DNA of 64,000 nt from Pedobacter lusitanus (GTDB taxonomy: Bacteria > Bacteroidota > Bacteroidia > Sphingobacteriales > Sphingobacteriaceae): the NCBI RefSeq assembly GCF_040026395.1, contig NZ_CP157278.1:2046001-2110000 (forward strand), given 5' to 3'. Each line of letters starts with the position of its first letter. Positions within the stretch are counted from its first letter, which is position 1. Made by a program: the position numbers and the translations under genes. Shown here piece by piece: positions 29,901-39,500 of this stretch. Under the pieces are notes generated by a model that did no database searches, was not told the origin of the DNA, and was given only the letters and a program-made list of their open reading frames with translations.

Positions 29901-32900
29901 ATCCTTAAACAGAATTCTGAATTCACTTTTTTCTGTGATATCATGAACTTTTTGTTTAGGTACACCACCAACTTCTTTAAAACTTGTCCGTAAAATTTCA
30001 TGTCTGTTTACAATGGCAGAAAGTGACCATTCAAAACCGGCTACATTCAATTCGCCTTCCAGCTTATAACTGCCCAGTACATGATAAGCAGATTTTTCCA
30101 CACCTAACTGGTCCAATATCCATAAACGTTTTTGTCCATGTGATAATTCATAATACTCCTGATCTTCCACACGTTCAATACCTGCATATATTGATTCAGT
30201 ACTATTAATCAGATGAGCAGATATGGCCTCTATCGTTTCCAGTGCAAATATATCCTTAAGATCAATTTGTATATTCAGGTCTTTATATACCCTTGAAACC
30301 AGTTGCATAGCTTTCAGGGAATGTCCTCCGTTTTCGATGAACTTATCTTTGATGCCGATTCCACTTTTCCCTAATATCTCTTCCCATAATACAACCATGC
30401 GTTTCTCCATTTCATTTGTTGCAGCATGATATTCCACTTCTCTGATGATCTCTCCACCAGGAACCGGCAAGGCACTCTTATCAATTTTTCCGTTCAGCGT
30501 CAATGGGAAAAACTTCAGTTTGATGATTCCTGATGGAATCATATAATCCGGCAGTTTACTTTTCAGATAAGCCCTTACTTCGGCAGGTTCTATTTCTTCT
30601 TCAGATTTGTAATAACCTGTCAGTTGTTTTTCCGATCCGGATTCAGTGACGATGACCAGCACATCTTCTATCCCTTCACATTCCCGCATTACTGATTCTA
30701 CCTCACCCAGCTCTATCCGGTATCCTCTGATTTTCACCTGGTAGTCTGTCCTGCCCAAAAATTCTATAGTACCATCTTCCATCCACCTGCCCATATCTCC
30801 TGTTTTATACAATCTGCTTCCTGCTTTGTAGGGATGAGCAGGAAATTGCCGGACAGTTAACTCTTCTTTTCCAAAATATCCCCTTGCCAGTCCATCGCCT
30901 CCAATGTATATCTCCCCTGATATCCCTACAGGTACCAGCTGCAGATTTTGATCCAGTATAAATACACTACTGTTGGATACAGGTCTCCCTATACTAACAG
31001 AAGTGGCATTGGCTGCTAAAGATTCTATAACATGATAAGTAGAAAACGTAGTACCTTCAGTCGGGCCATATACGTGAACGATACTTTCCGGCGTTTTCCT
31101 GTTCGCTAATGCGATAGCAATATGTTTTGGTGAAGCTAATTCCCCACCAAAATATATCTTATCAAAACAGGAAATTATTTCTGGTTTAAAATCAACGAGA
31201 TTATTAAATAAGGCAGTTGTAATGAAGGTAATATTAATCTCATTCACTATGATATAGTGTACAAGTCTCTCATTAGAGAGCAGAACATCTTTGCTCACCA
31301 GATATAGTTCTGCGCCGTTTAAAAGTGCCCCATACAGATCAAATACAGATCCGTCAAATACATAATTAGATAACTGTAATACCTTATGTGTATTGTTTAG
31401 CGCAGTATAATTAGTCTGTTTCACTAAACGTATTACACTCTTATGTTCAACTGCAACCCCTTTTGGAGCTCCTGTTGAACCAGAAGTATACATCACATAG
31501 CACAGATCCGATGATTTGTTGACTAAGACAGGATTAGTTGAATGATAGCCAGAAAACATTACGTTTTCCCCTTCTAACATGACTACTTCTAAATCACTCA
31601 AATCGTATTTCAATGCGAAACTCTGATCTGCTGACAGTAATATTTTCACCTTACCATCATTTAGCATATACCTTACCCTTTCATCCGGATAATTCGGATC
31701 AACAGGCAGATAGGCTGCACCAGACTTTAAAATCCCCAATATTCCGATAACCATTTGTTCATCACGATCTGCCATTATTCCAATCAGATCATCTGCTTTG
31801 ACTGCATAAGCCTGCCTTAAATAATGAGCTAACTGGTTGGCCCGTTCATTGAGTTCTTTATAACTTAATTTTGTTTCACCAATAACTATTGCCGTTGCCT
31901 CAGGTGTTTTCAATACCTGCTCCTCAAACATTTCCTGTACCGTTTTTTCACCAGGATAATTTGTTATAGTCAGGTTAAAATCCTCCAGCAGTTGCTTTTG
32001 CTCTCCCGGAGTAATATACTCCAGATCTTTAAGTAATACCCGATCATCTTCCACCAGCTTGTTTAAGATCTGCTCAAGATGGCTTATCATCCGCTCAATT
32101 CGCTCTTTATGATATAAATCGCTGTTATATTCTATAATGCCCCTGATTTCCTGTTCACCATCTATAAAATTGAAAGTCAGATCAAATTTGCTTATTGCCT
32201 GTTCTGTTTGATAAGGAGTGACAGTTATTCCTTCCATAGACTCTGCCTCATTCCCGAGACTGATATTCTGCAAGGCTACCAGTACATCAAATATCGGATT
32301 ACGGTTCGCCTCTCTTTCCAGTTCCAGGCTATCTACCAGGTAATCGAAAGGATATTGCTGATGATTAAAACCTGCAACTGTTTTATCTTTTACCTTATCA
32401 ATCAGCACACCTAAGCTCTCTTCTGCCGAAAACTTAGTCCTGATAGCCAAAGTATTGATATATAAACCCATCTGATCTTCCAGATCATAGTGATCTCTCC
32501 CGGCAACCGGAGTACCGATTACAATATCTTCCTGATGGCTGTATTTGAATAACAATGTCTTTACCCCAGCTAACAAACTCATAAAAAGGCTTACTCCTTT
32601 ACGCTGACTGTAACTTCTTAATCCCGAGCTTAATTCAGTACTCAGACTTATAATTTCTCTGCTTCCATTGTAAGTTCTCTGAACAGGACGTGGTCTGTCG
32701 CCTGGCAGATCAAGCACCGGAATTTCTCCGCTGAATTCTTCTGTCCAGTACTTTTTACTGGCAGACAAATGTTCACCGCTTAACTGCTCCTGCTGCCAGC
32801 CTGCATAATCCTTATATTGAATTCTTAGTGGTGTCAGCTCATTACCATTCCCTTTCAGGTATGCAGCATATAATTTCAGAAATTCTTTCACCAGAACTTC

Positions 32901-35900
32901 CATAGACCAGCCATCAGAGATGATATGGTGCATAACCATCACCAGTATATATCGCTCATCTTCTTCCCGGATCAGCAGGCCCCTTACTAAAATATCACTG
33001 CTAAGATCAAAAGCTTTGCTGACCTGCGCCGATACAAGTTCACTGGCAGAAGCCTTTGAATCCGCCACATCTCTCAGATCCTTATAGTCTATCTTGAATT
33101 TATTTCCCCCTGGAGCATGGATCTTTTGTTTGGGTTCTCCTTGTGCAACAATAAAATTTGTTCTTAAAATCTCATGGCGATCAATAATCGTATGTAGTGC
33201 CCATTCCAATCCAGCCTGGTTTAAAGAACCTTCCAATTGATAACTGCCTAAAACATGATAGGCTGATTTTTCTTCTCCTAACTGATCAATTATCCAAAGA
33301 CGCTTCTGCCCATTAGACAAGTCATAATAGCTTTGTTCTGCTACCGGCTGTATTTTTTCATATTTAGTTTTGACACTGTTATCAACCAATGCCGCAAGTC
33401 CTCTGATCGTTTCCTGCTCAAAGATATCTCTGAGCTCAATCTGAATCTGCAGTTCCTTATAAATTCTGGATACCATTTGTACGGCTTTCAGCGAATGGCC
33501 TCCTATTTCTAGAAACTTATCATTCGTCCCTACCCTTTTCACACCCAATACTTCTACCCACAAAAGCTGTAAACTTCTTTCTGTTGGTGTTTCAGGGGCC
33601 GTATAGGTAAGTTCATCCTGTATTACAGTTTCCGGATCAGGAAGTAAATTCTTATCTGCCTTACCATTTACCGTAAGTGGCAGTTTATCCAGCTTCACAA
33701 AATACCGCGGAATCATATATTCTGGTAAAGAAGCTGCAAGCGATAATCTTAAAGCAGAGGAATCAAGCTGATCATCCGTTACGATGTATGCCGCAAGATA
33801 TAATGTATTTTCTTTGTCGTGGCGTGTAATTACAGTAACTTCTTTAAATGCCTGAAAATTAGCTAAAAGATATTGTTCGGTTTCTCCAAGCTCTACTCTG
33901 TAACCATTGATCTTAACCTGATCGTCATTTCTGCCAAGATATTCAATGTTTCCATCGGGAAGCCATCTTCCTGTATCGCCGGTTTTATAGAGAAATTCCC
34001 CGGCCTGAAACGGATTTGAAATAAACTTTTGAATATTCAGCTCATTTCTGTTCAGATAGCCTCTGGCAAGACCTTCCCCAGCTATGTAAATTTCACCTGA
34101 AACCGCAATCGGACAAACGTCCAGGTCAGTATCCAGGATGTAAATTCTCATATTGGCAATAGGTTTTCCAATAAGAACCTTAACATCTTCACTTTCTACT
34201 TTTTTCACAATACATCCAACAGTTGCCTCTGTCGGGCCATATTCATTAAAGATTTCTATAGCAGGATCAATATTTTTAAGTATTTCAACATGCTTCAGTG
34301 TCAATGCTTCTCCTCCGGTAATTACCTTTTTGATACGCGTAGAGCTGATATCCAGATACTGCAATAAAGAAATATGTGAAGGCGTCAGCTTAATAGAATC
34401 AGTTAAAGAAGAAGGGCTAAAACTTTGTTCCAGGATCTTATTGATGGCTGCAGACGGGTCAAATATGTTAATCAGCCTGCCTCTGGTCAGCGCACAAAAA
34501 ATGCTGGTAATCGTAAAATCAAACGACAATGAGCTGAATAAATCAAAATCACCACCAGAGTAATCTTCAAAGTAAAAGGCATTTGCCCAGGTAACATAAT
34601 TGTAAAGACTGTGATGTTCAATTAAACAACCTTTAGGCAAACCTGTGGATCCTGAAGTATAAATTACATAAGCAAGATCACTGCTTTTGTGAATAGCTAC
34701 AGGATTTGCAGAATCTGTCTCCAGCGAATCCATCTGAAGATCCACGGCAAACAGCTGTCCCTGGTAAATATCCAGGTCAAACACATAGTCCGATCCGGTA
34801 ATGAGCACCTGGGTTTTAGAATCCTCCAGCAGATATTTGCGTCTTTCTTTTGGATATTCAGGATCAATAGGCAAATAAGCCGCACCCGATTTTAATATAG
34901 CCAGTACACTTACAATCATCCACTCTGATCTATCCAGTAAAATCCCGACGATATCGCCCGGTTTTACCTGATACTCTTCCCGGAGGTAATGAGCCAGCTT
35001 ATTCGACCATACATTTACTTCTTTATAAGTGAACTTTCCAGATGGAGTTACCAATGCTATAGCCTCCGGAGAATGTTCAGCATGGTCTTCGAACAATTCT
35101 ACAATTAACTTTGAAGAATCGCCTGGTTTTGGCAAAGGATTAAATTCATCCAGAATTCTCTTTCTTTCCAAAGCACTGACAACTTTATATTCAGTTATTT
35201 TCTTCGAAGGATTTTCCAGAACATTGCCCAATAAGGCCCTATAATGTGAAGCGATGGTTTCAATTGCTTCCTGATTGTAATAAACAGGATCAAAATAGAA
35301 ATCTAATACAAGTGAGTCCTTTTTTTCAAGCGCAACCAGTTTCAATTTAAAGCGGTCAGTATGACTGATAAAATTTTCGAACTTAAAAGCAGTCGTTTCC
35401 GAACCAGGTTCTTCAGTAAGCAGAATACTTTCAAATCCTATAGGAAAAAACCCATTTTCTCCCAATTCTTTTTCAAGATCAAACCCATCCTGAAACTCTG
35501 TAAGCTCTTCAATTCTGTTGCTGAGCTGGTTAAATAAATCCACTGGCGATAATGATGCCTCAGTCTCAACCATCACCGGAAGAACTTTAGCAATTAACCC
35601 AACAGTAGAATTAAGCTCTTCAAACATCCTTTCATTGATGACCATACCAATTGAAACATGGTCAGCCGGAGCATATTTGACCATCAGGATATTTAAACAA
35701 ACCAGTATAATCACTTCCTGTTTCAGCTCATATTTTAAAGAAAGACTTTTTAGCTTTTCATAATCTGGTCCATCAACCCGCAGTCTCAGATTTTTCCGCT
35801 CCGGACTTTTGCTGGCAGACTGCCTGTTACCGGTCTCTGTACTTAATTCAAATGGATTTTTTACATTTAAATACGCCTTGTAGTTATATTTCTTCCAAAA

Positions 35901-36485
35901 GTCAATCACCTCTTCACCAGGATCCTGTAACAGGTCATGCTGCCATTTACAGAATTTCTGATAAGAAATTACTGAGCCATTGTGATTATTATCTCTATCA
36001 AGATATAAATCACAAAAGTCTCTGACTATATTTTTCAGGGATGTACTGTCTGCAGCAACCGCTGGTACCAGAAACAGTAAAAATCCCGATTGATCAGAAA
36101 TTCTGAGAAATAAAATATTGAATACTGATTCCGAAGAGGTTTTCAGACTCAGTGCTTTCTCTTTTTGGTAATCCAGGTACTGATCGTAATTATTATCCCC
36201 GTTAAGGTTTATAATTTCGAAATTTACACCTTTTGAATTGTCAGATTGCAGGGTCGCAGACCAAAGCACACCAGACTTATGATAGCCTGTTCTTAATACA
36301 TCATATTTACTGAGTACACCTGCAGCTGCAAAACGAAGTTTTTCAGGATTAATTATATCATTAAATTCAGTGCTTAGTTCAACTGCGCACTGAACATATA
36401 AAGGACCATTTTCCTCCTGTAAATTCAAAACTCTTTGCTGAGACGAAGATATTGCTATTGAAGAAATAGATTCTTTCTGGGTCAT
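26958..36485 (-). CDS. NRPS-4: C* - A(Asn) - PCP - C - A(Ile/Val) - PCP - C - A(Thr) - PCP
   Basis: This 3175-residue synthetase adds three residues. Residues 1-450 are a condensation-like domain with VPAVAADS where HHxxxDG should be, so it is probably inactive; the C domain ending NRPS-3 must act instead. A domains have YTSGSTG at 609, 1666 and 2725. Pockets read by eye are DFTKIGEVG (Asn-like), DGFFYGVTF (Ile/Val-like) and DVWNIALVH (Thr-like). PCP serines are at 998, 2056 and 3120 (the last in GGNSL). The two real C domains carry HHIISDGWSME near 1186 and 2245 and are very alike (both contain KSAYHVLGSY), suggesting internal duplication. The protein ends in a PCP, so the chain passes to the ketosynthase of the next gene. 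A Thr residue could provide the hydroxyl for a lactone (inference). Confidence 0.93.
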   Translation of the reverse strand: MTQKESISSIAISSSQQRVLNLQEENGPLYVQCAVELSTEFNDIINPEKLRFAAAGVLSKYDVLRTGYHKSGVLWSATLQSDNSKGVNFEIINLNGDNNYDQYLDYQKEKALSLKTSSESVFNILFLRISDQSGFLLFLVPAVAADSTSLKNIVRDFCDLYLDRDNNHNGSVISYQKFCKWQHDLLQDPGEEVIDFWKKYNYKAYLNVKNPFELSTETGNRQSASKSPERKNLRLRVDGPDYEKLKSLSLKYELKQEVIILVCLNILMVKYAPADHVSIGMVINERMFEELNSTVGLIAKVLPVMVETEASLSPVDLFNQLSNRIEELTEFQDGFDLEKELGENGFFPIGFESILLTEEPGSETTAFKFENFISHTDRFKLKLVALEKKDSLVLDFYFDPVYYNQEAIETIASHYRALLGNVLENPSKKITEYKVVSALERKRILDEFNPLPKPGDSSKLIVELFEDHAEHSPEAIALVTPSGKFTYKEVNVWSNKLAHYLREEYQVKPGDIVGILLDRSEWMIVSVLAILKSGAAYLPIDPEYPKERRKYLLEDSKTQVLITGSDYVFDLDIYQGQLFAVDLQMDSLETDSANPVAIHKSSDLAYVIYTSGSTGLPKGCLIEHHSLYNYVTWANAFYFEDYSGGDFDLFSSLSFDFTITSIFCALTRGRLINIFDPSAAINKILEQSFSPSSLTDSIKLTPSHISLLQYLDISSTRIKKVITGGEALTLKHVEILKNIDPAIEIFNEYGPTEATVGCIVKKVESEDVKVLIGKPIANMRIYILDTDLDVCPIAVSGEIYIAGEGLARGYLNRNELNIQKFISNPFQAGEFLYKTGDTGRWLPDGNIEYLGRNDDQVKINGYRVELGETEQYLLANFQAFKEVTVITRHDKENTLYLAAYIVTDDQLDSSALRLSLAASLPEYMIPRYFVKLDKLPLTVNGKADKNLLPDPETVIQDELTYTAPETPTERSLQLLWVEVLGVKRVGTNDKFLEIGGHSLKAVQMVSRIYKELQIQIELRDIFEQETIRGLAALVDNSVKTKYEKIQPVAEQSYYDLSNGQKRLWIIDQLGEEKSAYHVLGSYQLEGSLNQAGLEWALHTIIDRHEILRTNFIVAQGEPKQKIHAPGGNKFKIDYKDLRDVADSKASASELVSAQVSKAFDLSSDILVRGLLIREEDERYILVMVMHHIISDGWSMEVLVKEFLKLYAAYLKGNGNELTPLRIQYKDYAGWQQEQLSGEHLSASKKYWTEEFSGEIPVLDLPGDRPRPVQRTYNGSREIISLSTELSSGLRSYSQRKGVSLFMSLLAGVKTLLFKYSHQEDIVIGTPVAGRDHYDLEDQMGLYINTLAIRTKFSAEESLGVLIDKVKDKTVAGFNHQQYPFDYLVDSLELEREANRNPIFDVLVALQNISLGNEAESMEGITVTPYQTEQAISKFDLTFNFIDGEQEIRGIIEYNSDLYHKERIERMISHLEQILNKLVEDDRVLLKDLEYITPGEQKQLLEDFNLTITNYPGEKTVQEMFEEQVLKTPEATAIVIGETKLSYKELNERANQLAHYLRQAYAVKADDLIGIMADRDEQMVIGILGILKSGAAYLPVDPNYPDERVRYMLNDGKVKILLSADQSFALKYDLSDLEVVMLEGENVMFSGYHSTNPVLVNKSSDLCYVMYTSGSTGAPKGVAVEHKSVIRLVKQTNYTALNNTHKVLQLSNYVFDGSVFDLYGALLNGAELYLVSKDVLLSNERLVHYIIVNEINITFITTALFNNLVDFKPEIISCFDKIYFGGELASPKHIAIALANRKTPESIVHVYGPTEGTTFSTYHVIESLAANATSVSIGRPVSNSSVFILDQNLQLVPVGISGEIYIGGDGLARGYFGKEELTVRQFPAHPYKAGSRLYKTGDMGRWMEDGTIEFLGRTDYQVKIRGYRIELGEVESVMRECEGIEDVLVIVTESGSEKQLTGYYKSEEEIEPAEVRAYLKSKLPDYMIPSGIIKLKFFPLTLNGKIDKSALPVPGGEIIREVEYHAATNEMEKRMVVLWEEILGKSGIGIKDKFIENGGHSLKAMQLVSRVYKDLNIQIDLKDIFALETIEAISAHLINSTESIYAGIERVEDQEYYELSHGQKRLWILDQLGVEKSAYHVLGSYKLEGELNVAGFEWSLSAIVNRHEILRTSFKEVGGVPKQKVHDITEKSEFRILFKDLRGAEEAEVLAKDLIDEHVNKGFDLTQVPLLRCLLIQTGDQEYIFILVMHHIISDGWSMEILVKEFLCLYDAYLKDKIHELPPLKIQYRDYAAWQQKHLSDVKSAPDQQYWKEEFKHGIPLLNLPGDRPRPVIKTYNGSRETVQLNKELSDSLKKYSQSRGVSLFMSLLGCVKALLHKYSHQENIVIGTPIAGRGHYDLEEQLGLYINMIPIRTEISSEDSLRTLIEKIKAKTVMGYDHQAYPFDYIVEDLVKVRDTSRSPIFDVMVVLQNMALTSDTEVLEGIQVKAYDAEQTISKFDLTFNFVDTGEGIKGVIEFNTDLFDRDRIERMVSHYEQMVSRLVDNDEVLLKDVEYITKTERNQLLEGFNDVNAEYPRDKTIQSIFEEQVLRTPESIAVVFEDVALSYSQLNEASNQLALYLRDKYKIKAGDLVGLMVERTELMIIGILGILKSGAAYLPIEPAYPEDRIRFTITDASIKTLITDGSITHIESIISGVSVVSLKEDKKQIEKYPVENLQEINTAKDLAYVIYTSGSTGNPKGVMVEHKNVIQLLYNDQFQFSFDEKDIWPVFHSICFDVSVWEIFGGLLYGGKLIVVSKKTTLDPHGYLRLLEKEKVTVLNKIPSTFEGIVLQATDTVSYDLALRYVIFAGEALNPTILKKWHIIYPQIKFVNLYGITEITVHGNYKEITAAEMESGTNNIGKPLPANNLYIFDQFNKLVPVGVIGEIVIGGEGVTRGYLNRKELTQERYIKNPYNLTETVYRSGDLGMRMPNGEVLYCGRNDFQVKIRGFRVELGEIENQLSRYLKIENAVVLSRDDAQGDKYLVAYILSKEEYSGKDLRTYLKATLPDYMIPAYFIFLENFPLTFNGKLDRNALPSPEIFELKSEVKFEEAQNEVESFIKLIWEDILSVKPIGTRDNFFEIGGNSLKIIRTFKMINEKYPDLIKIADMFDYPTIKDQAYLILNHSQSKSEEETEFKVFEL

Positions 36486-36535
36486 AGGATGGGGATTAAA
36501 ACAATTTTGAGGGTAAAAACCGGGACTATAAAATT

Positions 36536-39500
36536 TTAAAGATCCATCAGTTTTCGTAACGAATTCTCTCTTTTTTTCAGCTTCTGAAATCCTTTGATTT
36601 CACTGATTTTGTTGTCACAAAGTTTGATAACAGCAACCAGGGTAAGCTCTGGGTGCTGAACTATAGTTTCCAGTATTTCAATTAGATAGCCAGCTTGTTC
36701 TTTGATTGTATTAGTACTGAACAGATCCTTGCAGTAGATTATACCACCTTCTATCTCCTGCCCGTAGTCCTTAAAATTAAAGGTGAGATCCATACGGCTA
36801 AAAATATTACTGGTATCGTAATTTTCCACTTCTATTCCGTCGAACGATTTTCCTTCATCAGCAGAATTGATTTCCTGTAAATCCACCATTACATCAAATA
36901 GATTAGCCCCGCCACCCGGTACAGATTTAAGATTAAGACTTTCAATTAAAGTATCTAAAGGAAAGATCTGATGCTCATAAGCTTCAAGAGTTACCTCTTT
37001 AATATTATCCAGTAAACCGGCAAAGGAATCCAAAGGATTGAACTGCCCTCTCAAAACAATTTGATTAAGATACAGTCCTACCTGATCTTCCAGCTCCATA
37101 TGCTTTCTTACCGTAGTCGATGTACCAATCAGGATATCGGTTTGATCACTGTATTTAAACAATAATACATTGACAGCACTCAGCAGTGTCATATAAAGTG
37201 ATGCCTTATACCTGGCAGCAAGATCTTTTAGATTTTTAGTCAGTTCTTCAGCAATCGTAAAATGAAAGACATCACCATTCGAAGTTCTACCCGAAGCAGC
37301 CTCATAATCTTTAGGAAGATTTAAGACAGGAAGCTCTCCCTGAAGCTTGTTTAACCAATATTGCTGGTGAATATTGAGATTATCATTTGAAAGTGAATTA
37401 TTTATCCAGCTGGCGTAATCCTTATACTGGATTTTAAGTGGCTCCGCTACCGGTATTTTACCGGAGCTGTAATCATTGTAAAAAGCAGTTAACTCACTGA
37501 CAATAATTTGCATAGACCAATGATCTGCCACGATATGATGGATGGTAAACAAAAACAAATGCTCTTCATCTTTAAGTTTAACCAGCTTTGCTCTTAACAA
37601 AGGACCCTGTTCAAAATCAAAAACCTGCTGAGCTTCAGCCGTTACCAGCTCCTGTAATTCCTGATCGCTGATGCGTTCATTATCCAGATTAATATACCCC
37701 ACCTCAAAACCTGTCTCTTTATAAGCTTTAATGAGCTGTCTGGGTTCACCTTCTATGAGCTTAAATGTGCTCCTTAATACTTCATGGCGATCTATCAGTT
37801 TTTCAAATGCCTGCTGAAATGCAGTTCTGTTTAAATCACCTTTCAGTATAAAAGTCAAAGGCATATTATAAGCCAGTTTATCTCCAACCTGGGCAAGAAT
37901 CCACAACCTCTTTTGAGCATTCGAGATCTCATAAAATGGCTTTTCTTCAATGGGAGTTATCTGCTGATACTCCATTAAAGATTTTGTATTAATAATAGAG
38001 GCAAGATGCTCAATAGTTGGATTGGAGAAGATAATTTTTACTTCTATCAGGCTATTCATGGATTTATAGATCCGGGTGGAAATCTGAACAGCATTCAGGG
38101 AGTTACCACCTACATCGAAAAAGTTATCACGAATACCAATGTTTTCTTTTTTGAGCACCTCTTTCCAGATTTGCAGCAGTTGCCTTTCTTCTTCATTACG
38201 GGGTTCTATGTGAGTTTCTTTATTTGAAAACTCAGCCGGATCCGGCAGCGATTTTTTATCTGTTTTACCATTTGAATTTAGCGGGAAAGCATCAAGGCAG
38301 ATGAATTGCGCGGGAATCATGTACATTGGCAGGTACTGGCGAAGAAAATCTTTGAAATCGCTGCTGCTGATTATACCAGAAGATCTTTCATCCCTATTGA
38401 CCCAGTAAGCCACCAGTTCCTTATTACCTTCATTTTCATATACAATTACAATGGCTTCTTTTACAAATTCGTTGCGCATAAGCACCTGTTCAATCTCACC
38501 CAATTCTACGCGCATGCCATGTATCTGCACCTGATCATCAACCCTTCCCAGGTATTCCAGCTCACCGTCTTCATTCCACTTTCCAAGATCCCCGGTTTTG
38601 TAAATAACCCTGTCCTTATCGTCTGTACTATAGGGATTGGCAAGAAATCTCTCTTTGGTAAAATTTTCATTATTGATATATCCAGGAGATAATCCGACAC
38701 CCGAAACATATAATTCTCCCGGAATACCTATTGGAACCAAAGCCAGATCTTTGTCTAAGACAAGAACTTTTGTATTGTAAAATGGCTTTCCAATAGGGAT
38801 ATTACTATTGCTCCTGTACTGAGCTCTCTTGTTGTAATCCGCAAGATAGAAAGTGGCGCCAATACAGGTTTCTGTAGGACCATAGCCATTGTAAAAATCT
38901 TTTATGCCCGAATAAAAGATAGCATCCTCCAGGGCGGCGCCTTCTCCTGTAGATACCAGCTTCTTTAAGTATGGAAGCTCTCTGCGCTCCAGGAGTTTCA
39001 TAAATGCCGGGGGTAGTGTTGCGAAAGATATTTTCTGTTTATCCAGCAGTTCGAGAAACTTGTTAATATCATTTTTTTCATTGCTACCAGCCATGATCAG
39101 TTTACCACCGGCAAGCAGAGCCAGTTGAACTTCATAGATGGAAGCATCAAATCCTATGGAAGCAAAATGTAATACATTATCATTTGAGGTCATTCCCAGA
39201 TAATCGTTAAAACCAACACTCCTCGCACTAATGCTGATATGTCTGATAGCAACTCCTTTTGGTTGTCCGGTAGACCCGGAAGTATAAATGATATAAGCAA
39301 TATCATTGGGCTTACTGAGTTTGCCAGGGCTTTCGATTGAAGTCTCCAGCAAGGACAACTGAACATCCAGGGCAAATAAAGGACAGCTGCCAAAATCATT
39401 GTCAAATATTAAGCTGGAATCTGTGATTACCATACTGACCTTAGCATCAGTCAGAATATGCTGCATTCTCTTTTTAGGAATACCCGGATCAACCGGAAGA

